DNA of 64,000 nucleotides from Glandiceps talaboti. Taxonomy: Eukaryota > Hemichordata > Enteropneusta > Spengelidae. The stretch is from positions 2,280,109 to 2,344,108 of the forward strand of contig NC_135567.1 in NCBI RefSeq assembly GCF_964340395.1, read 5' to 3'. Position numbers and translations under genes: made by a program. Shown piece after piece: positions 47,786-59,628 of this stretch (the first letter of the stretch is position 1; each line of letters begins with the position of its first letter). The notes under the pieces were generated by a model that saw nothing but the letters and a program-made list of their open reading frames with translations, had not been told where the DNA came from and did not search any database.

Positions 47786-50700
47786 GATTGGTTGTTAGGT
47801 GTCTATCAACTGTGTACTGATTGGTTGTTAGGTATCTATCAACTGTGTACTGATTGGTAGTTAGGTGTCTTTCAACTGTGTACTGATTGGTAGTTAGGTG
47901 TCTATCAACTGTGTACTGATTGGTAGTTAGGTATCTATCAACTGTGTACTGATTGGTAGTTAGGTGTCTTTCAACTGTGTACTGATTGGTAGTTAGGTGT
48001 CTATCAACTGTGTACTGATTGGTTGTTCAGTGTCTTTCAACTGTGTACTGATTGGTAGTTCAGTGTCTATCAACTGTGTACTGATTGGTAGTTAGGTGTC
48101 TATCAACTGTGTACTGATTGGTTGTTCAGTGTCTATCAACTGTGTACTGATTGGTAGTTAGGTATCTATCAACTGTGTACTGATTGGTAGTTAGGTGTCT
48201 ATCAACTGTGTACTGATTGGTTGTTCAGTGTCTATCAACTGTGTACTGATTGGTAGTTAGGTGTCTATCAACTGTGTACTGATTGGTTGTTCAGTGTCTA
48301 TCAACTGTGTACTGATTGGTAGTTAGGTATCTATCAACTGTGTACTGATTGGTAGTTCAGTGTCTTTCAACTGTGTACTGATTGGTAGTTAGGTGTCTTT
48401 CAACTGTGTACTGATTGGTAGTTAGGTGTCTTTCAACTGTGTACTGATTGGTAGTTAGGTGTCTATCAACTGTGTACTGATTGGTTGTTCAGTGTCTATC
48501 AACTGTGTACTGATTGGTAGTTAGGTGTCTATCAACTGTGTACTGATTGGTTGTTCAGTGTCTATCAACTGTGTACTGATTGGTAGTTAGGTATCTATCA
48601 ACTGTGTACTGATTGGTAGTTAGGTGTCTATCAACTGTGTACTGATTGGTAGTTAGGTGTCTATCAACTGTGTACTGATTGGTTGTTCAGTGTCTATCAA
48701 CTGTGTACCGATTGGTAGCTAGGTGTCTATCAACTGTGTACTGATTGGTTGTTCAGTGTCTATCAACTGTGTACTGATTGGTAGTTAGGTATCTATCAAC
48801 TGTGTACTGATTTGTTGTTCAGTGTCTATCAACTGTGTACTGATTGGTAGTTAGGTGTCTATCAACTGTGTACTGATTGGTTGTTCAGTGTCTATCAACT
48901 GTGTACTGATTGGTCTTTAGGTGTCTATCAACTGTGTACTGATTGGTTGTTCAGTGTCTATCAACTGTGTACTGATTGGTAGTTAGGTGTCTATCAACTG
49001 TGTACTGATTGGTAGTTAGGTGTCTATCAACTGTGTACTGATTGGTTGTTCAGTGTCTATCAACTGTGTACTGATTGGTAGTTAGGTGTCTATCAACTGT
49101 GTACTGATTGGTTGTTCAGTGTCTTTCAACTGTGTACTGATTGGTTGTTCAGTGTCTATCAACTGTGTACTGATTGGTTGTTCAGTGTCTATCAACTGTG
49201 TACTGATTGGTTGTTCAGTGTCTATCAACTGTGTACTGATTGGTTGTTCAGTGTCTATCAACTGTGTACTGATTGGTAGTTAGGTGTCTTTCAACTGTGT
49301 ACTGATTGGTTGTTCAGTGTCTTTCAACTGTGTACTGATTGGTAGTTCAGTGTCTATCAACTGTGTACTGATTGGTAGTTAGGTGTCTTTCAACTGTGTA
49401 CTGATTGGTAGTTAGGTGTCTATCAACTGTGTACTGATTGGTTGTTCAGTGTCTATCAACTGTGTACTGATTGGTAGTTAGGTGTCTATCAACTGTGTAC
49501 TGATTGGTTGTTCAGTGTCTATCAACTGTGTACTGATTGGTTGTTCAGTGTCTTTCAACTGTGTACTGATTGGTAGTTAGGTGTCTATCAACTGTGTACT
49601 GATTGGTAGTTCAGTGTCTATCAACTGTGTACTGATTGGTAGTTCAGTGTCTTTCAACTGTGTACTGATTGGTAGTTCAGTGTCTATCAACTGTGTACTG
49701 ATTGGTTGTTCAGTGTCTATCAACTGTGTACTGATTGGTAGTTAGGTGTCTATCAACTGTGTACTGATTGGTTGTTCAGTGTCTATCAACTGTGTACTGA
49801 TTGGTAGTTAGGTATCTATCAACTGTGTACTGATTGGTAGTTCAGTGTCTTTCAACTGTGTACTGATTGGTAGTTAGGTGTCTTTCAACTGTGTACTGAT
49901 TGGTAGTTAGGTGTCTTTCAACTGTGTACTGATTGGTAGTTAGGTGTCTATCAACTGTGTACTGATTGGTTGTTCAGTGTCTATCAACTGTGTACTGATT
50001 GGTAGTTAGGTGTCTATCAACTGTGTACTGATTGGTTGTTCAGTGTCTATCAACTGTGTACTGATTGGTAGTTAGGTATCTATCAACTGTGTACTGATTG
50101 GTAGTTAGGTGTCCATCAACTGTGTACTGATTGGTAGTTAGGTGTCTTTCAACTGTGTACTGATTGGTTGTTCAGTGTCTTTCAACTGTGTACTGATTGG
50201 TAGTTCAGTGTCTTTCAACTGTGTACTGATTGGTTGTTCAGTGTCTTTCAACTGTGTACTGATTGGTAGTTCAGTGTCTATCAACTGTGTACTGATTGGT
50301 TGTTCAGTGTCTATCAACTGTGTACTGATTGGTAGTTAGGTGTCTATCAACTGTGTACTGATTGGTTGTTCAGTGTCTATCAACTGTGTACTGATTGGTA
50401 GTTAGGTATCTATCAACTGTGTACTGATTGGTAGTTCAGTGTCTTTCAACTGTGTACTGATTGGTAGTTAGGTGTCTTTCAACTGTGTACTGATTGGTAG
50501 TTAGGTGTCTTTCAACTGTGTACTGATTGGTAGTTAGGTGTCTATCAACTGTGTACTGATTGGTTGTTCAGTGTCTATCAACTGTGTACTGATTGGTAGT
50601 TAGGTGTCTATCAACTGTGTACTGATTGGTTGTTCAGTGTCTATCAACTGTGTACTGATTGGTAGTTAGGTATCTATCAACTGTGTACTGATTGGTAGTT

Positions 50701-51131
50701 AGGTGTCTATCAACTGTGTACTGATTGGTAGTTAGGTGTCTTTCAACTGTGTACTGATTGGTTGTTCAGTGTCTTTCAACTGTGTACTGATTGGTAGTTC
50801 AGTGTCTTTCAACTGTGTACTGATTGGTTGTTCAGTGTCTTTCAACTGTGTACTGATTGGTTGTTCAGTGTCTATCAACTGTGTACTGATTGGTAGTTCG
50901 GTACCTATCAACTGTGTACTGATTGGTTGTTCAGTGTCTATCAACTGTGTACTGATTGGTAGTTCAGTGTCTATCAACTGTGTACTGATTGGTAGTTCGG
51001 TACCTATCAACTGTGTACTGATTGGTTGTTCAGTGTCTATCAACTGTGTACTGATTGGTAGTTAGGTATCTATCAACTGTGTACTGATTGGTTGTTCAGT
51101 GTCTTTCAACTGAGTACTTATTGGCAGTTCA

Positions 51132-51266
51132 GACACACTGTCTCCTAGGTTTTATATTCTTCAGTACTGAATCTCCAATAATGAAGGTCTTCATAGGTTT
51201 ATTCTGGACGTTTTCTACCTGAGGGCTTCTATCTTCAATATAATTGTAATTACAATTTGATGCCAC
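51132..51266 (-). pseudogene. GDS-motif (SGNH-hydrolase-like) coding fragment cut by the satellite
   Basis: On the minus strand, 45 codons are open from a splice-acceptor-like TTTTTAGCAG (ending near 51267) to a TGA at 51129-51131, which lies inside the last satellite unit. The peptide carries FIIGDSVLKNIKPRR, the block-I pattern of SGNH/GDSL-type domains: a hydrophobic strand, then GDS with the nucleophile Ser, then L..I.PR. Such domains occur in host esterases and in several animal retroelements or multicopy genes. The later blocks (Gly, Asn, and Asp-His) are missing because the satellite begins there. A further poly-pyrimidine plus CAG lies slightly upstream. It is too short to name a gene. 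Confidence 0.5.
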
Positions 51267-51399
51267 CTGCTAAAAACTGAACAGCTGAAAAAAAGTTACA
51301 TGTGCTGTTAACATTGAATTGAAGTAAGCATAGACACTGGGGTGGGTGGAGGGTGGGGGGGGGGTACTGAAGTTTTGGATTGTCCAAATCCTATGACAC

Positions 51400-51567
51400 C
51401 CCCTCCCCCGGCCTTAAATAATGACGGCTCTCGTATGGACCCCAATGGAAATAAGTCTTTAACTTTGTGGGTTATCCAAGTAATTCAACAATTTGTACTA
51501 GTTTTTATTTGTATATCTGTACTGTCGATCTTGTTGTTTTACTGAAATAAACTAAACTAAACTCTTC
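51400..51567 (+). mobile_element. 3' end of a non-LTR retrotransposon (LINE), truncated
   Basis: The stretch GGACCCCAATGGAAATAAGT, then GTGGGTTATCC, then TGTTGTTTTACTGAAATAAA followed by (CTAAA)n-like repeats resembles CR1-type LINE 3' tails that end in short tandem repeats. No reverse transcriptase remains. G- and C-rich runs upstream (51340-51410) may mark the truncation. The family assignment rests on recall of similar tails. Confidence 0.5.
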
Positions 51568-52165
51568 TCAATAATAAATCCATGCTATGATGCATAGAAG
51601 TTAATAGACATTATCATGTTTCATGGTCAATATGTCACAGTTTTACAAGCCACAGTTTCCAAGTCACAATTGCTGTCCTCACCGGTCTCCCATATTTTAT
51701 AGATTTTTTAATGATTGCATATAAGTCTCTAAAAGTTAGTTATCTACCAGAGTGCTAAATCTGATAGATATATTGTTAAATTAGTTTTAATCTGGATAGT
51801 CAGTTTGTAGTCAATTTCAAACATATATTTCTCCTACCTTTACAATAAAACATGAAAAGAATAAACTTATGTTATTATGTTTGGCTAACTAACCTACAAG
51901 GCTGCCAGGATTCGATGCTCATTTGTTCATAACTGAACTTGTCAAAATGGTGTCAGTGGTATGTAAATCATAAAATCGGGGCGTTTTTATTTGACAAAAA
52001 CCATTCTGAAGCTGAATCCTTTGACCGATACATAATTTTATTTCCAATGGTCATCAAGTTAATGACTTCCATGTTTCATCATGGTTGTTGCCATATACCC
52101 TATGCTCTATGGCACGGCTGTGGAGTTGAGTGTTAGTCAGTCACATTCGATTTCTTGTGGTTTAT
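51568..52165. other. no gene recognised
   Basis: AT-rich DNA with short broken frames on both strands and no recognised repeat. Confidence 0.5.
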
Positions 52166-52345
52166 TAGCACAACTGAACTGAAGGTTCAGTAGTGCTATA
52201 GGCATTGCAAAGTGCCTGTCTATCTGTCTGTCTGTCTGTCTGTCTATGTGTGTGTGTGTGATGTGTGTGACGTGTGTGTGTGTGTGTAGACAACTTGCAA
52301 TAATTCAAGATATATCAAATAAAACCTTTATTTATTGAGAACTTA
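52166..52345 (+). mobile_element. hairpin/TG dispersed element, copy 5 (truncated)
   Basis: The TAGCACAACTGAACTG hairpin (52166-52198) is followed by TCTG repeats and a TG tract (about 52215-52287). The usual ACAACTT continuation is present but the body fades after about 50 bases. Confidence 0.65.
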
Positions 52346-53154
52346 ATCAGAAATGTTTGTATTATTGTATTCATAATTATGCTTCAAATGAGTACTTAAC
52401 TTGTGTCACCAAGGTAGCACATTCCTTTTATGGAATGAAGTTGGTCATCCCCTAAAGAAAGCATGCCTATATTGGGTTCTTCAATAATACAAAACCTCTG
52501 TACTCAGCAAATGTCAGTTTCTACATTTCATATTCTTTTCAAACTAAATTGCTTATAATGATGAAGTCAATTGTTGACAAAATCGCAAGTTTACACTTTG
52601 ACCAATGTTAGCTTACAAGTGGTATATTAGCTGGTTGATCTTGAGTGTGCTCTTTTCAACACACTTTGTGTTTTGAAAGACATAGTCTATTAATTTCAAA
52701 TTTGCCATTGAATTCAGGGCTTGCCCTGCCTGACCGTAGCTAACTTTAGGGGTAACGTGTGACAACAAATAAAACAGACGAGATCTATTTTCCTTTCAAA
52801 ATAATAACCATTTTATTCAACATTCTTGGTAACTATGGTAACTATAAAGTAGAAATTTCAGAGTGTTGTTACCTTTGTATTAAAGTAAACTATAATGTGG
52901 AATTAAAAGTATCAAATTAAAAAAAAATATGTAAAAATAAAATATCCTCTTCAAAATAATGCAATGAATGGTTCACGTCATAACCAAGTTATCTCCTGAA
53001 ATTGCCTCCCATATAATTTTATTTATTATTGACATACATTGTATTGCCAGTGTACAGTACAGTATCATTGAACTTTTGTAAAATACGTTGAATTCTTTCC
53101 AGTCATTTATGATCACTAAAAGGTACTTCAACATCATTGAGTTGTTGGTAGGTG
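52346..53154. other. no gene recognised
   Basis: AT-rich DNA with no convincing exon or repeat family. Confidence 0.5.
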
Positions 53155-53300
53155 TGTGGTGTCCTGGTTCATGCCCCAAATATAGTGAACAAACAGAGAA
53201 GAAAAATTAGTGTCCTGGTCCCTACCCAAATACAAGAAACATCTAGAAAAATTAGTGTCCTGGTCCCTGCCCCAGATACAGTGAACAAACAGAGACCTTT
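53155..53300. repeat. 45-51 bp degenerate tandem repeat, 3 copies
   Basis: The landmark TGTCCTGGT starts at 53160, 53211 and 53256. Copies share CCC(A)AATACA-like and GAACAAACAGAGA-like blocks, with the middle one shortened. Confidence 0.7.
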
Positions 53301-53489
53301 TCGATTCAAGCTCAGGGTCATAGTCAAAATTCAAGGTCTACTTAATTTGTTGGACTTTTAAGTTTTATCGAAACATTCATTGAAACCTTTCTGTATACTT
53401 TCATCAGATATGACCAGTAGAGCTGTAAGATGGTCAAGGAAATATCCAAACATAAAATATTTCCGTAAAACATGAAAAAAGTACATATG

Positions 53490-53665
53490 AAGTTGTTTTG
53501 TAACAAACAGCTGTTACCAAGACAACTGCTGTCAATATCTCCAATTATAGGAAAAGTGTTAATATACTAATCTGAAAGTGCTATTGATATAATGTAAATG
53601 TTTGTATATAGGGTTTTGGGGACAAGCAATTCACTGATTACATGATCCTCTCAATCCAAGGTCAA
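53490..53665 (+). repeat. dispersed repeat, copy 1
   Basis: Shares with 54440-54620 the order ACAAAC..CTGTTACCAAGACAACTG, TCTGAAAGTGCT, TATATAGG-TTTTGGGGAC, ACATGATC and CAAGGTCAT. A further fragment of its right end (TTTTCGATTCAAGCTCAGGG) is at about 53297-53330. Confidence 0.6.
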
Positions 53666-53680
53666 GGTCATCTTTTTGTA

Positions 53681-53915
53681 ATTATTAGTTCCCGCCAGAC
53701 AAAGTCCGGGATGGGGACTTATGGATTGGGTTCCATCTATCCGTCTGTCCGGAGCTGTTTCTTGGAGACATCTGGACCGATTTTTTTCAAACCTGGTACA
53801 GGGGCAACATACTATGGCATACATATGCACGTCAATTTGTTTTATGATACAATCCAATATGGCTGCCTTGCAGCTATTTTGTTTGTGAATTTTCCATGTC
53901 CAAAGCCATAACTCA
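53681..53915 (+). repeat. dispersed repeat fragment
   Basis: Begins TAGTTCCCGCCAGACAAAGT, continues with a degenerate TCCGTCTGTCCG run and GGACCGATTTTTTTCAAACC, and ends near AAAGCCATAACTCAGAATTG. The layout (short simple repeat, then a GGACCGATT block) parallels the hairpin/TG element but the sequence differs. The family name is not known to me. Confidence 0.5.
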
Positions 53916-54005
53916 GAATTGCTTGAAGAGGTCCCCCCCCCCGTACCCCGTACCCGACCCATCCTTTCTTGTTGAATGATTTATTCCATGACGTCATCTT
54001 GAAGA

Positions 54006-54083
54006 GTAGGTATGTCCCGTGTCCAATAAGGAGACACAACATGAGTAGGCATGTGCCATGTCCAACGAGCAGACACAACATAT
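54006..54083. repeat. 39-bp tandem duplication
   Basis: GTAGGTATGTCCCGTGTCC at 54006 is repeated as GTAGGCATGTGCCATGTCC at 54045, each followed by a GACACAACAT block. Two copies. Confidence 0.8.
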
Positions 54084-54439
54084 CTAAGTCTGTTTGATTT
54101 AGGTTCACAAGTGTTGTTGCATGATCAGGGTAGTGATATCAAGAAATCGAATTGTAATTTTTTGTGTATCAAACTAATTGTATCATTGTTGGGTGCAATA
54201 TCTTTACTTGAGATAAGAAGCACAGGAATCAACATCAAAATGACAACATAAACTGCCAGTACCTTAAATTAAAACAAAATCATAGTGGGGCCTATGTCAT
54301 TCTCAATGACTTGTTAAATTACCGTCGGAAACATCAGATGAGATCTTTACAGTGATGAAAAAGCCGCAGAAAATATCAAATCTTTTAGTCTTTCAGGAAA
54401 AATACAGCAAAGGCATTTGCAGAGCTGCTTTTATTACAA
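54084..54439. other. no gene recognised
   Basis: No exon, RNA or repeat family recognised. Confidence 0.45.
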
Positions 54440-54620
54440 ACTTCTGTTACCAAGACAACTGGTATCAATTATCACCGAAATATTAAGGTATTGAATATTG
54501 CAGGGTCCTGAAAGTGCTGCAGATATGACACAAGTGTCTATATATAGGTTTTAGGGGACGGGTAACACACTTATCACATGATCTTTTCGATCCAAGCTCA
54601 AGGTCATAGTCTAATTACAA
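54440..54620 (+). repeat. dispersed repeat, copy 2
   Basis: Diverged copy of 53490-53665 in the same orientation. Shared landmarks are CTGTTACCAAGACAACTG, CTGAAAGTGCTG, TATATAGGTTTTAGGGGAC, CACATGATCTTTTCGATCC and CAAGGTCATAG. Confidence 0.6.
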
Positions 54621-55490
54621 GGACACTGAAATATTTTCACTTTGTTAATCCAAATATTCACAGGTGTTTTCCCTAACTACCACTAAGACATAATGTGTAA
54701 GACTGCAAATCTATTAATATAGATATTGTAGACTGCAATCTACTTTTGTACAAATAAACACTAACAGACCAGACATTCACTATAGTCTAAACTTTTACAC
54801 ATAGAAATACTCACTGACTAGACTATTACCATAGACTTCAGTCTACACTAGTACACATAGAAATACTCACTGACTAGACTATTACCATAGACTTCAGTCT
54901 ACACTTGTACACATATAAATACTCACTGACTAGACTATTACCATAGACTTCAGTCTACACTTGTACACATAGAAATACTCACTGACTAGACTATTACCAT
55001 AGACTTCAGTCTACACTAGTACACATAGAAATACTCACTGACTAGACTATTACCATAGACTTCAGTCTACACTTGTACACATAGAAATACTCACTGACTA
55101 GACTATTACCATAGACTTCAGTCTACACTAGTACACATAGAAATACTCACTGACTAGACTATTACCATAGACTTCAGTCTACACTTGTACACATATAAAT
55201 ACTCACTGACTAGACTATTACCATAGACTTCAGTCTACACTTGTACACATAGAAATACTCACTGACTAGACTATTACCATAGACTTCAGTCTACACTAGT
55301 ACACATAGAAATACTCACTGACTAGACTATTACCATAGACTTCAGTCTACACTTGTACACATAGAAATACTCACTGACTAGACTATTACCATAGACTTCA
55401 GTCTACACTAGTACACATAGAAATACTCACTGACTAGACTATTACCATAGACTTCAGTCTACACTTGTACACATAGAAATACTCACTGAC

Positions 55491-58400
55491 CAGACATTCA
55501 CTATAGTCTACACTTGTACACATAGAAATACTCACTGACTAGACTATTACCTTAGACTTCAGTCTACACTTGTACACATATAAATACTCACTGACTAGAC
55601 TATTACCTTAGACTTCAGTCTACACTAGTACACATAGAAATACTCACTGACTAGACTATTACCTTAGACTATAGTCTACACTTGTACACATAGAAATACT
55701 CACTGACTAGACTATTACCATAGACTATAGTCTACACTAGTACACATAGAAATACTCACTGACTAGACTATTACCATAGACTTCAGTCTACACTTGTACA
55801 CATATAAATACTCACTGACTAGACTATTACCTTAGACTATAGTCTACACTTGTACACATATAAATACTCACTGACTAGACTATTACCATAGACTATAGTC
55901 TACACTTGTACACATAGAAATACTCACTGACTAGACTATTACCTTAGACTTCAGTCTACACTTGTACACATATAAATACTCACTGACTAGACTATTACCA
56001 TAGACTTCAGTCTACACTTGTACACATAGAAATACTCACTGACTAGACTATTACCATAGACTTCAGTCTACACTTGTACACATAGAAATACTCACTGACT
56101 AGACTATTACCATAGACTATAGTCTACACTAGTACACATAGAAATACTCACTGACTAGACTATTACCATAGACTTCAGTCTACACTTGTACACATATAAA
56201 TACTCACTGACTAGACTATTACCTTAGACTATAGTCTACACTTGTACACATATAAATACTCACTGACTAGACTATTACCATAGACTATAGTCTACACTTG
56301 TACACATAGAAATACTCACTGACTAGACTATTACCTTAGACTTCAGTCTACACTTGTACACATATAAATACTCACTGACTAGACTATTACCATAGACTTC
56401 AGTCTACACTAGTACACATAGAAATACTCACTGACTAGACTATTACCATAGACTTCAGTCTACACTTGTACACATATAAATACTCACTGACTAGACTATT
56501 ACCATAGACTATAGTCTACACTTGTACACATAGAAATACTCACTGACTAGACTATTACCATAGACTTTAGTCTACACTTGTACACATATAAATACTCACT
56601 GACTAGACTATTACCATAGACTTCAGTCTACACTTGTACACATAGAAATACTCACTGACTAGACTATTACCATAGACTTCAGTCTACACTTGTACACATA
56701 TAAATACTCACTGACTAGACTATTACCTTAGACTTCAGTCTACACTTGTACACATATAAATACTCACTGACTAGACTATTACCATAGACTACAGTCTACA
56801 CTTGTACACATAGAAATACTCACTGACTAGACTATTACCATAGACTTCAGTCTACACTTGTACACATAGAAATACTCACTGACTAGACTATTACCATAGA
56901 CTTTAGTCTACACTTGTACACATAGAAATACTCACTGACTAGACTATTAATTACCATAGACTATAGTCTACACTAGTACACATAGAAATACTCACTGACT
57001 AGACTATTACCATAGACTTCAGTCTACACTTGTACACATATAAATACTCACTGACTAGACTATTACCTTAGACTATAGTCTACACTTGTACACATATAAA
57101 TACTCACTGACTAGACTATTACCATAGACTATAGTCTACACTTGTACACATAGAAATACTCACTGACTAGACTATTACCATAGACTTCAGTCTACACTAG
57201 TACACATAGAAATACTCACTGACTAGACTATTACCATAGACTTCAGTCTACACTTGTACACATATAAATACTCACTGACTAGACTATTACCATAGACTTC
57301 AGTCTACACTTGTACACATAGAAATACTCACTGACTAGACTATTACCATAGACTTCAGTCTACACTAGTACACATAGAAATACTCACTGACTAGACTATT
57401 ACCATAGACTTCAGTCTACACTTGTACACATAGAAATACTCACTGACTAGACTATTACCATAGACTTCAGTCTACACTAGTACACATAGAAATACTCACT
57501 GACTAGACTATTACCATAGACTTCAGTCTACACTTGTACACATAGAAATACTCACTGACCAGACATTCACTATAGTCTACACTTGTACACATAGAAATAC
57601 TCACTGACTAGACTATTACCTTAGACTTCAGTCTACACTTGTACACATATAAATACTCACTGACTAGACTATTACCTTAGACTTCAGTCTACACTAGTAC
57701 ACATAGAAATACTCACTGACTAGACTATTACCTTAGACTATAGTCTACACTTGTACACATAGAAATACTCACTGACTAGACTATTACCATAGACTATAGT
57801 CTACACTAGTACACATAGAAATACTCACTGACTAGACTATTACCATAGACTTCAGTCTACACTTGTACACATATAAATACTCACTGACTAGACTATTACC
57901 TTAGACTATAGTCTACACTTGTACACATATAAATACTCACTGACTAGACTATTACCATAGACTATAGTCTACACTTGTACACATAGAAATACTCACTGAC
58001 TAGACTATTACCTTAGACTTCAGTCTACACTTGTACACATATAAATACTCACTGACTAGACTATTACCATAGACTTCAGTCTACACTAGTACACATAGAA
58101 ATACTCACTGACTAGACTATTACCATAGACTTCAGTCTACACTTGTACACATAGAAATACTCACTGACTAGACTATTACCATAGACTATAGTCTACACTA
58201 GTACACATAGAAATACTCACTGACTAGACTATTACCATAGACTTCAGTCTACACTTGTACACATATAAATACTCACTGACTAGACTATTACCTTAGACTA
58301 TAGTCTACACTTGTACACATATAAATACTCACTGACTAGACTATTACCATAGACTATAGTCTACACTTGTACACATAGAAATACTCACTGACTAGACTAT

Positions 58401-59628
58401 TACCTTAGACTTCAGTCTACACTTGTACACATATAAATACTCACTGACTAGACTATTACCATAGACTTCAGTCTACACTAGTACACATAGAAATACTCAC
58501 TGACTAGACTATTACCATAGACTTCAGTCTACACTTGTACACATATAAATACTCACTGACTAGACTATTACCATAGACTATAGTCTACACTTGTACACAT
58601 AGAAATACTCACTGACTAGACTATTACCATAGACTTTAGTCTACACTTGTACACATATAAATACTCACTGACTAGACTATTACCATAGACTTCAGTCTAC
58701 ACTTGTACACATAGAAATACTCACTGACTAGACTATTACCATAGACTTCAGTCTACACTTGTACACATATAAATACTCACTGACTAGACTATTACCTTAG
58801 ACTTCAGTCTACACTTGTACACATATAAATACTCACTGACTAGACTATTACCATAGACTACAGTCTACACTTGTACACATAGAAATACTCACTGACTAGA
58901 CTATTACCATAGACTTCAGTCTACACTTGTACACATAGAAATACTCACTGACTAGACTATTACCATAGACTTTAGTCTACACTTGTACACATAGAAATAC
59001 TCACTGACTAGACTATTAATTACCATAGACTATAGTCTACACTAGTACACATAGAAATACTCACTGACTAGACTATTACCATAGACTTCAGTCTACACTT
59101 GTACACATATAAATACTCACTGACTAGACTATTACCTTAGACTATAGTCTACACTTGTACACATATAAATACTCACTGACTAGACTATTACCATAGACTA
59201 TAGTCTACACTTGTACACATAGAAATACTCACTGACTAGACTATTACCTTAGATTTCAGTCTACACTTGTACACATATAAATACTCACTGACTAGACTAT
59301 TACCATAGACTTCAGTCTACACTAGTACACATAGAAATACTCACTGACTAGACTATTACCATAGACTTCAGTCTACACTTGTACACATATAAATACTCAC
59401 TGACTAGACTATTACCATAGACTATAGTCTACACTTGTACACATAGAAATACTCACTGACTAGACTATTACCATAGACTTTAGTCTACACTTGTACACAT
59501 ATAAATACTCACTGACTAGACTATTACCATAGACTTCAGTCTACACTTGTACACATAGAAATACTCACTGACTAGACTATTACCATAGACTTCAGTCTAC
59601 ACTTGTACACATATAAATACTCACTGAC
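55491..59628. repeat. 2,069-bp higher-order repeat in the 56-bp satellite, 2 copies
   Basis: The 49-base unit (55491, 57560) and the 60-base unit (56947, 59016) each recur at exactly 2,069 bases, which equals 37 units of 56 minus 7 plus 4. Variant order between them agrees in the parts compared by eye. The right limit is approximate. Confidence 0.8.

Larger units (their letters stand above)
11248..51132. repeat. 33-bp satellite array, 1,208 units
   Basis: A single uninterrupted array. The unit core is CAACTGTGTACTGATTGG followed by a variable T(A/T)GTT(AG/CA)G and TGTCT(A/T)T. The span is 39,885 bases, exactly 1,208 x 33 plus seven 3-base insertions, so no other net indel exists. Units differ mainly at three two-state positions: TAG or TTG, TTAGG or TTCAG, TCTATC or TCTTTC. 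The first unit (11248-11280) and the last (51100-51132) are the most diverged, as expected for array edges. Three frames are open for stretches because 33 is 11 codons, but TAG and TGA units close them; I do not consider any of it coding. The array abuts decayed coding sequence on both sides. Confidence 0.98.

Noticed and set aside
11300-51060. Telomeric TTAGG repeats inside TAGTTAGGTG units
   Set aside because: TTAGG occurs only once per 33-base unit and only in one variant; there is no tandem TTAGG or TTAGGG.
13586-51065. Protein-coding genes for 65-175 residue repetitive proteins in the array
   Set aside because: The frames exist on both strands at once, end wherever a TTAGG-type unit occurs, and vary with unit order; they follow the repeat arithmetic.
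11248-51132. CRISPR-like array of short repeats and spacers
   Set aside because: The whole 33-base unit repeats; there are no unique spacers, no cas genes, and the DNA is animal.
51342-51545. Plus-strand small protein with a hydrophobic end
   Set aside because: It covers a G-rich run and a LINE-like 3' tail ending in AATAAA-type repeats; it has no protein-like features.
53642-54108. Overlapping small proteins on both strands
   Set aside because: They lie in dispersed repeat fragments and a C11 tract, with no codon or domain support.
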